Source of the DNA: Bacterioplanoides pacificum
Lineage (GTDB): Bacteria > Pseudomonadota > Gammaproteobacteria > Pseudomonadales > Oceanobacteraceae
Assembly: GCF_042648445.1 (NCBI RefSeq)
Contig: NZ_JBHRYB010000001.1
Coordinates: 186,001 to 250,000, forward strand
DNA length: 64,000 bases
Direction of reading: 5' to 3'
Numbering within the stretch: position 1 is the first letter of the stretch; each line of letters begins with the position of its first letter. Shown in pieces: positions 27,177-35,344 of this stretch. The translations under genes were made by a program, and so were the position numbers. The notes beneath the pieces are model-generated. The model saw only the letters and a list, made by a program, of their open reading frames with translations. It did not search any database and was not told where the DNA came from.

Positions 27177-30100
27177 AGTTTGGTCTCTGCTTGCTGATGG
27201 TGTGTTTGTTCAGTCTCCGCAGTCATGCGCTGGTACTGTTCAGTGATGATTTTGAACGTAATAATCTTGGCAATAACTGGCAGACCACCAGTAATGCTTA
27301 TATCGACATTAATAATCTGACGGCTAATTCGCCCAGCCGCAGCCTGGCTTTTTTCAGCGGTGCGGTCATTGTCAGTCATCAACAAAGTTATGACTTATCG
27401 ACGGTTGGCTCGGGCAGTCTGTCGTTCTGGTGGCGAAGGGGAGCGGATAGCTTCAGTGAAGATCCGGACTCAGGTGAAGATTTGCTGCTGCAATACCTGA
27501 ATGACAATGGCAGCTGGCGCACTCTGATAACATTGAGCGGCAGCGGTACGCCAGGTGAATCGGATGTTGCAACACTGACATTACCAGCCGATGCCTTACA
27601 CGATAATTTTCGTTTCCGTTTTTATTATCTGGGTGGATCGAGTACCTGGTGGGCAACCGATTATTGGCATATTGATGATGTCATGCTGGAGTCCTCTGAG
27701 CCGTTAAGTTGTTTTAATGACACCTTTCAGCGTGGGCAGCTGGGTGATGACTGGGTGGCCTCCAGTGTGGGCGGTACTTTTACTCCGGATATTGTCAGTA
27801 ACCGGCGATTGCGCCTGACTCAGGATGTCGGTAATCAGTCGACAGCAACGACGTTGCAGCGTTTGTTTCCCGCCAGTGGCAACCTGATCACCATTGAATT
27901 TAATCATTATGCCTGGTCCCCCGATGGTGGAACCGGTGCCGACGGAATTGCCGTGGTCTTTTCTGATGCAACCATCACGCCTCAGGCCGGTAGTTTTGGT
28001 GGCTCATTGGGTTATGCACAGCGGGATAATGGTGACGAGGGCTTTGCCGGCGGCTGGCTTGGGGTTGCGATTGATGAATGGGGAAATTTTTCCAATAATA
28101 ACGAAGGTCGCCAGGGAGGCATTGGTTTACGGCGCGACAGTGTTTCTATACGTGGCTCGGGCAGCGGCGGCAATGGCTATCGTTTTATCACTTCTACCGG
28201 GACGTTAAATCCGGAAGTCGATCAGCGTGGCAGTAACTCCCCGGGACCTGGCCATCGTTATCGGTTTGTGATTGATGCCACCAACCCGGGGCAGGTTTTT
28301 GTATCCGTTTATCGGAATACCGGCTCCGGTTTTACGCCATTAATTGCGCCGCGGGATGTGGCTGCAGAAACCGGTCAGGCGGTTATTCCGCAGGACTTAT
28401 TATTATCATTTACCGGTTCTACCGGTGGCTCGCGTAATAATCATGAAATTGATGACCTGCAAGTCTGCGCGCAAACCATTAACCCGATCAATGAAACGAT
28501 CCATCATTTTGAATGGAGCTTCAGCAGTACCGGCTTAACCTGTTCCCCTCAACAACTGACATTACGTGCCTGTGATAATGCCGACTGTTCTCAGTTATAT
28601 ACAGATCCGGTTTCCGTTAATTTATCCGCTTTGGGGTGGCTGGGTGGCAGTACGGTCAGCTTCAGCGGTGGCAGTACTAACCTGCAATTACGGCAAAATA
28701 CTCCGGCAACGATTCGTCCTGAAGTGGTCAGTTCGGTTCCTACTAAGCGGGCATTTGAAACCGATGTTTGTATTCGTGATGGTGTTGCCGGTAATAATTG
28801 CGATATTCAGTTTTATGATTCGGGTTTTGAATTTTCGGTGCCGAATATGATCGCCAATAAAGCGGCACACAATATTATTGTCAAAGCGGTGCGTAAAGAT
28901 GATACCACCCAGGCCTGCGTGCCCGGATTTGCCAATGTGACTAAAGCGGTTTCTTTCTGGTCTGATTATGCTTCGCCGCTCAATGGTAGCCGGTTAGTAT
29001 CCGTCAGCAGTAATGGCAGTGGTTTTAATGACATCGGTCGTTCCCAGACAGATGCGACTGCGGTTAATCTGGCTTTTAATAATGCCGGTGAGGCGACCAT
29101 TGGTGTCAATTATAACGACGCGGGACTGATACAGCTGAATGCAATTTATCGCGGTAATGCAGCGGAACAGGGATTGATCATGCGTGGCAGCGATATATTT
29201 GTCAGTGAACCGGCTGGTTTTTGTGTCACCGCTGCCAGGCTGGTCAGCGGTTCTCCCGGGGGAGGAGCCAGCGGTGCCTGTATTACTGAAAATCAGGCCT
29301 GTGATCCTTTTGTTGCTGCCGCGGAGGATTTTGAACTCAGTGTGCAGCCAGTTGCCTGGCAGCAGGATAACGATGCCGACTTTTGTCAGGGAAATATTTC
29401 AACCCCTAATTTTGTTGCCGCTGTAAGTCTGGCTTCCAGTCTGGTGCAGCCCAGTGGCGGAATTCCGGGGGAATTAACCCCACAGTCGTATAATCATACG
29501 GTTGCTGCAAACGGCATAAACCGCCTGACCGTACAACACAGTGAAGTCGGAGTATTTGATTTTTCCGCGACGGTGGATGATTTATATTTTTCTGAAGTTG
29601 TGGAAGCGCAGGGGCAGACACAGACCGCAATTGGTCGTTTTTATCCGCAAGCCTTTCATTTGCAATCGGCGTCGGTAACGCCAGCCTGTGGCGCTTTCAG
29701 TTATATGGGCGATAACCGTTTGCAAACCAGTTATCAGGTATTTGCGGTGAACCAGAATGGCAACCGGACGTTTAATTATCGCGATGCTTTTGCGTTTGCG
29801 ACGCCAACACTGGTGGCGGAAAACAATAATAACGGTATTGATCTGTCAGCGCGGTTAACGGATATCGATACTATTAACTGGATTAACGGCGAACTGCGTC
29901 TGACGGATGTGGATCTGACGTTTGCCCGGCCAGCCACCGGAGTTGATGGCCCGTATCAGGATCTGGCGCTTGGTCTGCAGCTGAACGATAACGATGCCAG
30001 CCTGGCGGCGGTCGATATGCAGGCCGGCAGCAGTGGTCATTGTGCACCGAACTGTGATGCCCGCCAGCTGGGCAGTACAGATGTCCGGTTTGGCAGCCTG

Positions 30101-30508
30101 TATCTGGCGAATGTATTTGGCCCGGAAACCATGCCGTTGCAACAACGGCTGGAAGCGCAATATTTTGATGGCACAGAGTTTATTGTAAACGCTGACGATA
30201 ATGGTTGTTTTACATTAGCAGCCAGCACGCCACCAATCACTGAGCTGAGTTACCAGGGGGAACTGGATAGCGGAGAAACCAATATCAGTGTGTTGCAAAC
30301 AATCAGTGCCGGGGTTGGCTTTTTGCAGTATTCCGCGCCTGGGGTGGGCAACAGCGGTCAGTTGGATATGTCGTATCAGGTGCCGGCCTGGTTACAGACG
30401 GAAAACAGCGCAGATGATGCTTACGACGACGATCCCGCGGCCAGTATTACGTTTGGTCAGTTCCGTGGTCATGACCGAGTTATTTACTGGCGCGAGATTA
30501 TTCGTTAA
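27173..30508 (+). CDS. mshQ: MSHA large adhesin-like protein MshQ, with lectin-like domain
   Basis: This 1,111-aa exported protein has a signal peptide ending RSHA. Residues ~22-175 form a LamG/MAM-like beta sandwich. Residues ~180-430 resemble an L-type lectin: DGIAVVFSDA, then GGWLGVAIDEWGNFSNN, then NNHEIDDLQVC. The remaining ~650 residues correspond to the DUF6701 MshQ region, rich in Asn, Asp and Cys. It is the last gene of the msh locus and probably sits at the pilus tip. Lectin activity is inferred from motif layout only. Confidence 0.88.
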   Translation: MKFGLCLLMVCLFSLRSHALVLFSDDFERNNLGNNWQTTSNAYIDINNLTANSPSRSLAFFSGAVIVSHQQSYDLSTVGSGSLSFWWRRGADSFSEDPDSGEDLLLQYLNDNGSWRTLITLSGSGTPGESDVATLTLPADALHDNFRFRFYYLGGSSTWWATDYWHIDDVMLESSEPLSCFNDTFQRGQLGDDWVASSVGGTFTPDIVSNRRLRLTQDVGNQSTATTLQRLFPASGNLITIEFNHYAWSPDGGTGADGIAVVFSDATITPQAGSFGGSLGYAQRDNGDEGFAGGWLGVAIDEWGNFSNNNEGRQGGIGLRRDSVSIRGSGSGGNGYRFITSTGTLNPEVDQRGSNSPGPGHRYRFVIDATNPGQVFVSVYRNTGSGFTPLIAPRDVAAETGQAVIPQDLLLSFTGSTGGSRNNHEIDDLQVCAQTINPINETIHHFEWSFSSTGLTCSPQQLTLRACDNADCSQLYTDPVSVNLSALGWLGGSTVSFSGGSTNLQLRQNTPATIRPEVVSSVPTKRAFETDVCIRDGVAGNNCDIQFYDSGFEFSVPNMIANKAAHNIIVKAVRKDDTTQACVPGFANVTKAVSFWSDYASPLNGSRLVSVSSNGSGFNDIGRSQTDATAVNLAFNNAGEATIGVNYNDAGLIQLNAIYRGNAAEQGLIMRGSDIFVSEPAGFCVTAARLVSGSPGGGASGACITENQACDPFVAAAEDFELSVQPVAWQQDNDADFCQGNISTPNFVAAVSLASSLVQPSGGIPGELTPQSYNHTVAANGINRLTVQHSEVGVFDFSATVDDLYFSEVVEAQGQTQTAIGRFYPQAFHLQSASVTPACGAFSYMGDNRLQTSYQVFAVNQNGNRTFNYRDAFAFATPTLVAENNNNGIDLSARLTDIDTINWINGELRLTDVDLTFARPATGVDGPYQDLALGLQLNDNDASLAAVDMQAGSSGHCAPNCDARQLGSTDVRFGSLYLANVFGPETMPLQQRLEAQYFDGTEFIVNADDNGCFTLAASTPPITELSYQGELDSGETNISVLQTISAGVGFLQYSAPGVGNSGQLDMSYQVPAWLQTENSADDAYDDDPAASITFGQFRGHDRVIYWREIIR

Positions 30509-30522
30509 CGATTTACTGAGAG

Positions 30523-31965
30523 TTAACTTTCTTCGCTTTCCTCATCGTGTTCATGCTCTGCATGGTTGCCGAAATCCATATTCAGTTCTTTGATTTTCCG
30601 TGTCAGGGTATTACGGCCCCAGCCTAACAAATTCGCAGCATCACGACGGCGACCGGCGGTATGCTTCAGCGCAGTTTCAATCATAATACGTTCAAATGCC
30701 GGTACCGCTGTATCTAATAAGCCAACCACGCCGGCACTGAGCTGCTGATCAGCCCAGTAACGTAATGCCTGCTCCCAGTTGCCACCACTGACAGAGCTGC
30801 CTTCCTGCTCCAGTAATTCCGGTGGTAAATCGCTGATTAATACTTCCCGGCCAGACGCCATGACGGTAATCCAGCGACAGATATTTTCCAGTTGCCGTAC
30901 ATTGCCTGGCCAGTCGAGGGAGGTCAGATATTCTTCCGTTTCCGGCTTCAGAATTTTGCCTTCAACATCCAGCTCATCGGCGGCGCGTTTGAGAAAATGT
31001 GCCAGCAATTTCGGGATGTCTTCACGCCGGTCTGCCAGGCGTGGCAGGTGGACACGAATAACGTTTAAGCGGTGAAATAAATCTTCCCGGAAGCGCCCGT
31101 CTTTAACCAGATTTTCCAGGTCCTGGTGGGTTGCGGCAATAATACGGACATCGACTTTAACCGGAGTGGTACCACCGACGCGGTAAAATTCACCGTCAGC
31201 CAGAACCCGTAATAAACGTGTCTGAGTGTCCGCAGGCATATCGCCGATTTCATCGAGGAATAAGGTGCCGCCATTAGCTTGCTCAAAGCGGCCACGGCGC
31301 TGGCCACCTGCGCCGGTAAACGAGCCTTTTTCGTGGCCAAATAATTCCGACTCCATTAAATCTTTCGGAATGGCGGCCATATTCAGCGCAATAAAAGGTT
31401 CGGCAGAGCGTGGGCTGTGTTTATGCAGAGCGTGGGCAACCAGTTCTTTACCGGTGCCGGATTCACCGTTAATTAATACCGTGATATTCGATTGGGATAA
31501 ACGGCCAATAGCGCGGAACACCTCCTGCATTGCTGGTGCTTCACCAATGATTTCCGTGTTGTCCTGTTGTTCGCTGGTTTCCGGTTGCTGGGCATTCAGT
31601 TCAGCGAAGTGAGCAACGGCGCGCTGAATTAACGCCACGGCCTCATCGACATCGAAGGGTTTGGGTAAATATTCAAAGGCACCCTGCTGATAGGATGACA
31701 CCGCGCTGTCGAGGTCGGAATGTGCGGTCATGATAATAACCGGTAACTGCGGATGGGCCTCTTTGGCTTCGCGCAGCAAGGTTAAACCATCCATACCCGG
31801 CATGCGGATATCCGAAATAATGGCATCCGGATGTTCACGCTTTAACTGGTTTAATGCCGGTTCGGCCTGTTCAAACACCCGGGTGGTGATATTGGCCTGG
31901 GCCAGGGCTTTCTCTAATACCCAGCGAATGGATTTGTCGTCATCAATGATCCAGACAGTGCTCAT
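30523..31965 (-). CDS. ntrC: Nitrogen regulation response regulator NtrC (GlnG)
   Basis: This 480-aa sigma-54 activator has a receiver domain with phospho-acceptor Asp52 (SDIRMPGMDG). The AAA domain shows Walker A GESGTGKE, the sigma-54 contact loop GSFTGA (a known variant of GAFTGA) and Walker B FLDEIGD. A Fis-type helix-turn-helix lies near the C-terminus (RRDAANLLGWGRNTLTRKI). It is coupled to ntrB (ATGA). It is convergent with mshQ, only 14 bp away, with no clear terminator between them. Confidence 0.96.
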   Translation of the reverse strand: MSTVWIIDDDKSIRWVLEKALAQANITTRVFEQAEPALNQLKREHPDAIISDIRMPGMDGLTLLREAKEAHPQLPVIIMTAHSDLDSAVSSYQQGAFEYLPKPFDVDEAVALIQRAVAHFAELNAQQPETSEQQDNTEIIGEAPAMQEVFRAIGRLSQSNITVLINGESGTGKELVAHALHKHSPRSAEPFIALNMAAIPKDLMESELFGHEKGSFTGAGGQRRGRFEQANGGTLFLDEIGDMPADTQTRLLRVLADGEFYRVGGTTPVKVDVRIIAATHQDLENLVKDGRFREDLFHRLNVIRVHLPRLADRREDIPKLLAHFLKRAADELDVEGKILKPETEEYLTSLDWPGNVRQLENICRWITVMASGREVLISDLPPELLEQEGSSVSGGNWEQALRYWADQQLSAGVVGLLDTAVPAFERIMIETALKHTAGRRRDAANLLGWGRNTLTRKIKELNMDFGNHAEHEHDEESEES

Positions 31966-33044
31966 ACGGATTCCAATGGTAAATAAATTGAGAAAGTAGT
32001 GTGTGCAGGCTGGCTTTCGAATTCGATAATGCCATTCACCTGATTAATAATGGATTGTGCGATCGACAGCCCGAGGCCGGTTCCTTCGGCGCGGCCACTG
32101 ACCATCGGATAAAATAAATTTTCCTGAATTGCTTCAGGAATGCCCGGGCCGTTATCACAGATTTCGATCTGAGCAACCAGCCGGTGGCGCTTGTGGCCAA
32201 TGGTAAACTGGCGCACGGTACGGGTTTTCAGACTCAGGGTGGGCTGCGGAATATCCACCCCGGTTTCCAGCATGGCCTGCATCGCGTTGCGGCAAATATT
32301 CAGTAACGCCTGAATCATCTGGCCTTTGTCGGCCTGTAACTCGGGAATAGAGGGGTCGTAATCGCGGTTAATGCAGATGGCATTACCCGATTCAACGCTG
32401 ATCAGCTGACACACCCGTTCAAGTATTTCGTGAATATTAACGTCTTCGGTTTTCGGAATCTGACGTGGTCCGAGTAAGCGATCAACCAGGTCGCGCAGCC
32501 GGTCGGCTTCTTCAATAATGATGCCGGTGTATTCTTTCAGGCCTTCGGAGGGCAGTTCGCGCTCCAGTAATTGAGCCGCGCCACGAATACCACCGAGCGG
32601 ATTTTTGATTTCATGGGCCAGGCCACGCACCAGATTTCGGGTGGTTTCCTGTTTGGCGATCAGTTGTTCTTCGCGGCTGATACGCATCAGCCGGTCACGG
32701 CCCTGCAGCTCAACCAGCAGAGTTGGCTGGCGTGTTTCCGGGTGAGCAACCGGGCTGACGCTGTAGTCCAGCGTGATCTGAGTCTGATTGTGCAACTGGA
32801 TACTGGCTTCACGTTTGGTAAACGAATGGCCACTGCTGACTGCGTTTTCCAGTGCTTCGGTGGCTTCAGCAGATTCTACCGCCAGTTCCGGAAAGTGAAC
32901 TCCCAGGCCGCGTTTGCCACTCATTTCCAACAGAGCTTCAGCCGCCGGATTCATATAAATCACAATCAGTTCGTCATCCAGCAATAACACTCCGGTGTTC
33001 AGGTGTTCGAGCAGACGTTGATTAATGATAGGGCTGGCCAGCAT
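31962..33044 (-). CDS. ntrB: Nitrogen regulation sensor kinase NtrB (GlnL)
   Basis: This 360-aa cytosolic histidine kinase has a PAS domain (~5-120) and H box GLAHEIKNPLGGIRGA, with the phosphorylated His. Its ATPase boxes are CDNGPGIPE and GTGLGLSIAQ. With PII it senses nitrogen and phosphorylates NtrC. The ATG at 33044 has GGAGGA 6 nt upstream. A sigma-54 promoter and NtrC-like boxes lie upstream, which suggests autocontrol. Confidence 0.96.
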   Translation of the reverse strand: MLASPIINQRLLEHLNTGVLLLDDELIVIYMNPAAEALLEMSGKRGLGVHFPELAVESAEATEALENAVSSGHSFTKREASIQLHNQTQITLDYSVSPVAHPETRQPTLLVELQGRDRLMRISREEQLIAKQETTRNLVRGLAHEIKNPLGGIRGAAQLLERELPSEGLKEYTGIIIEEADRLRDLVDRLLGPRQIPKTEDVNIHEILERVCQLISVESGNAICINRDYDPSIPELQADKGQMIQALLNICRNAMQAMLETGVDIPQPTLSLKTRTVRQFTIGHKRHRLVAQIEICDNGPGIPEAIQENLFYPMVSGRAEGTGLGLSIAQSIINQVNGIIEFESQPAHTTFSIYLPLESV

Positions 33045-33061
33045 GATGTTCCTCCGTTGCC

Positions 33062-33084
33062 ATCAGCCGTACAAAACGGCTGAT
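33062..33084 (-). other. Stem-loop in the ntrB leader
   Basis: ATCAGCCGT and ACGGCTGAT pair perfectly over 9 bp with a 5-nt loop. The hairpin lies between the predicted sigma-54 start site (~33086) and the ribosome site of ntrB, so it would form at the very 5' end of the mRNA. There is no T run, so it is not a standard terminator. Confidence 0.45.
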
Positions 33085-33096
33085 CAATCCTGTTTC

Positions 33097-33113
33097 AGCA
33101 AAAAATAAGCCAA
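33097..33113 (-). promoter_or_regulatory. Sigma-54 promoter for ntrBC
   Basis: On the minus strand TTGGCTTATTTTTTGCT matches the -24/-12 consensus: GG and GC are separated by exactly 10 nt (GG at 33111-33110, GC at 33099-33098), with TTGG and TTGCT intact. The predicted transcript start is near 33086, 42 nt ahead of the ntrB ATG. Confidence 0.7.
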
Positions 33114-33123
33114 TACTGGTGAT

Positions 33124-33213
33124 TGCACAAAAATGGCGCTATTGCAGGCACCAGTCGTTTGAAGGTGCACCTAAATGGTAAAAATAGCCATATATATGCA
33201 CTACGATAGTGCA
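33124..33213. promoter_or_regulatory. Three NtrC-like enhancer boxes
   Basis: Compared with TGCACC-N5-GGTGCA, the boxes are 33124-33140 (9/12), 33166-33182 (9/12) and 33197-33213 (TGCACTACGATAGTGCA, 10/12). The last lies within a longer perfect palindrome (33193-33217). Centres are 42 and 31 bp apart (four and three turns), about 46, 88 and 119 bp upstream of the predicted start. Confidence 0.65.
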
Positions 33214-33274
33214 TATAGGAGGAAGAGTGAATCGTAATGGTGCCGGGTGGGGCGCTTGACTGGCCGGAGTGAGG

Positions 33275-33829
33275 TTAACGGCGCTTCAGCACCGAATGTC
33301 GCTGAATATAAACCGTGACCAGGTTTGAGCTGATTATAACGTCGCCTTTGGCGTTAACCACCTGCAGTTGCAGCTGATGTTCGCCGCGATCGAGGTATTC
33401 CAGAGCAAAACTGGTTTGCTGGCCTTGCTTGATACGCTGGCCGTTGTCGATCAGTTCAATGGTATCACCGGGTTGCAGCCCGGGTGATAACACGCCGTTA
33501 ACGTTCAGGCTACCGGCCGCTCCGGTCGGTAGCTGGGCGCCATCCTGCGGAGACACGATACTCAGACTGGTATAGCTGGTTTTTTTATCGGCGCTGGGGG
33601 CGGCGGGCGGGCTGGTTTTGGCCGGCGCAACAAATGCCGGCACAACCGGCAATTGTTTTACTTTGTGGGTTTCTGAGCCACGTGATGGTTTATCACTGAA
33701 CACCACACTGCCGTCTTTATCACGACTGACGTAGACATCGGTTGCGCTGGCTGTCAGTGATATCGCCACCATAAGCAGCAGGCTGCAGCCGTGGCGTAAA
33801 GATAACTGAAATAACCTGTGTGTGTTCAT
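33275..33829 (-). CDS. DUF4124 domain-containing exported protein
   Basis: This 184-aa protein has a signal peptide ending LTASA. Right after it comes the DUF4124 pattern DVYVSRDKDGSVVFSDKPSRG, a Pro/Ala linker, and an Ig-like beta domain (LNVNGVLSPGLQPGDTIELI). I used ATG 33829; the upstream TTG frame to 33874 has no signal-peptide support. Such genes are often found between glnA and ntrB, as the position here suggests. Function unknown, probably periplasmic. Confidence 0.8.
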   Translation of the reverse strand: MNTHRLFQLSLRHGCSLLLMVAISLTASATDVYVSRDKDGSVVFSDKPSRGSETHKVKQLPVVPAFVAPAKTSPPAAPSADKKTSYTSLSIVSPQDGAQLPTGAAGSLNVNGVLSPGLQPGDTIELIDNGQRIKQGQQTSFALEYLDRGEHQLQLQVVNAKGDVIISSNLVTVYIQRHSVLKRR

Positions 33830-34000
33830 CGGGGATGTCCGCAACCAGTCTGGCAACAAAGAAACTATCAACAACCTTTAGCATGCCAGAAAGCGGCCCG
33901 GGTCGGGAAGTACCAGTGCTCAGTTTGAGCAATTATTGATTATTTAATAACGATCAGTATCCTGCCTCACAGTTTTATGCAGTTTAACAGGCGGTAATTC

Positions 34001-34435
34001 ATGATTGGCTTAATTCAGCGTGTCAGCAATGCCAGTGTGAGCGTGGACGGCGAAATAACCGGCCAGATAGATCAGGGCATTTTGTTATTGCTGGGAGTGC
34101 AGCAGCACGACGATGAACAAAGTGCCGATAAGCTCCTGCATAAAGTGCTTAATTACCGCATTTTCAGCGACGATAACGGCAAGATGAATCTCAGTTTGCT
34201 GGATATTCAGGCTGAACTGCTGGTGGTTTCTCAGTTTACACTGGCGGCCGATACCCGTAAGGGCTTACGCCCGGGGTTTTCTTCCGCCGGATCGCCGCAA
34301 CAGGCACAACAATTGTACGATTATGTAGTGGCCCGCGCCGGACAGCAGGTAACAACCGCGAGCGGCCGTTTTGCTGCTGATATGCAGGTGTCGTTGTGTA
34401 ATGATGGCCCGGTTACTTTTTGGTTAGAGGTATAA
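34001..34435 (+). CDS. dtd: D-aminoacyl-tRNA deacylase
   Basis: This 144-aa enzyme removes D-amino acids (and glycine from tRNA-Ala) for translation quality control. It has both catalytic signatures: SQFTLAADTRKG in the middle and NDGPVTFWLEV at the end. The N-terminus MIGLIQRVSNASVSVDGE is textbook. The start ATG is at 34001. It is followed after 3 nt by the sirB-like gene. Confidence 0.96.
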   Translation: MIGLIQRVSNASVSVDGEITGQIDQGILLLLGVQQHDDEQSADKLLHKVLNYRIFSDDNGKMNLSLLDIQAELLVVSQFTLAADTRKGLRPGFSSAGSPQQAQQLYDYVVARAGQQVTTASGRFAADMQVSLCNDGPVTFWLEV

Positions 34436-34438
34436 CTC

Positions 34439-34813
34439 TTGGAATACACAGCTCTGAAACATTCACACGCCGGTCTGGCGTATCTCAGCGGTTTATTATT
34501 TTTTATCCGCTTTTTTCTGTTTAAGGTCTCTCCGGGATTGCGCAGCAACAAGCTGCTGAAAATCCTGCCTCATGTGATCGATACTATTCTGTTAGTGTTT
34601 GCCGTGATGTTGTGCCTGCAGATTGCTCAGTATCCGCTAACCCATCTGTGGCTCAGTGCCAAGGTTGTCGGCTTGCTGGCTTATATTGGTTTTGGTGTGG
34701 TTGCCATTAAACGTGGTAGCTGGCCGGCGTTTATTGCCGCCATGTTGAGCTTTGGTTATATCCTTGGCGCCGCCAAAGCGCATAACGCTTTGTCCTGGCT
34801 GGTATTTTTCTGA
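34439..34813 (+). CDS. SirB2-family small membrane protein (TTG start)
   Basis: This 124-aa protein has four hydrophobic helices and matches the SirB/YchQ family: YTALKHSHAGLAYLSGLLFFIRF, then KLLKILPHVIDTILL, then WLSAKVVGLLAYIGFG. No in-frame ATG is suitable. The TTG at 34439 has GAGG 8 nt upstream and gives the expected N-terminus. It is coupled to dtd. Family function is not established. Confidence 0.85.
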   Translation: MEYTALKHSHAGLAYLSGLLFFIRFFLFKVSPGLRSNKLLKILPHVIDTILLVFAVMLCLQIAQYPLTHLWLSAKVVGLLAYIGFGVVAIKRGSWPAFIAAMLSFGYILGAAKAHNALSWLVFF

Positions 34814-34867
34814 ACCGGCTGAGTTATCTGGCGGCGCTCTGACGATGGCTGGAAGGGTAAAGGAACT

Positions 34868-34896
34868 TTTATTCCACAGCCGGATCGAACTATAAT
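34868..34896 (+). promoter_or_regulatory. Sigma-70-like promoter of the cus operon
   Basis: A perfect -10 (TATAAT, 34891-34896) is preceded at 17 nt by a weak -35 (TTTATT). Transcription near 34903 would favour the ATG at 34920 for the next gene. No clear metal-sensor operator is visible. Confidence 0.45.
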
Positions 34897-34919
34897 CGCT
34901 GTAAATGGTTCCGGGTGTT

Positions 34920-35273
34920 ATGTTTTCAACTGCGTTGCGCTGCTTACTGATTTTTGCCGTGCTCCTGACGTCTAACAGTCAGGCGCTGATGGCGATGCAG
35001 TCGTATCTGGAAAACAGCCATGCCAACGTCACAACTGACATGCCGGCCTGTCATCAGATGGCAGAGCACGATATGAGTGCTGCTGATGCGCCGCTGACGC
35101 TCGAATGTGAACGCGACTGTCATTGTTGTGGTGGCAGTTGTTCCGCTTATGCCATGATGCTGGATTTACCACAAGCCAGTGTTGCTCGTCAGTCATGGCT
35201 GGTTTTTCCACTCACCTCAGCTCAACCTGACCCCGATAGTTACCCCCTGCAGCGCCCTCCCATATTCGCTTAA
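34920..35273 (+). CDS. Small exported Cys/Met/His-rich protein ahead of cusBA
   Basis: This 117-aa protein has a signal peptide (MFSTALRCLLIFAVLLTSNSQ). The body carries metal-ligand residues: CHQMAEHDM and a dense ECERDCHCCGGSC cluster. An alternative ATG at 34905 would make an almost leaderless start given the -10 at 34891. By location and composition it resembles the short periplasmic or membrane proteins that precede copper/silver efflux genes (CopL or DUF2946-like). A copper-binding role is inferred. Confidence 0.65.
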   Translation: MFSTALRCLLIFAVLLTSNSQALMAMQSYLENSHANVTTDMPACHQMAEHDMSAADAPLTLECERDCHCCGGSCSAYAMMLDLPQASVARQSWLVFPLTSAQPDPDSYPLQRPPIFA

Positions 35274-35344
35274 CACACCGTTAATCCGTCTGCAGTTCGC
35301 CCCGCTGGCTGCTGCGTTCCCGATGTATTTGTGTTGAGTTATTT

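Noticed and set aside
33227..33259. Tiny GTG frame of 10 codons with an AGGAGG site next to the NtrC palindrome
   Set aside because: Too short to support as a gene, with no known leader-peptide context; the AGGAGG may be chance.
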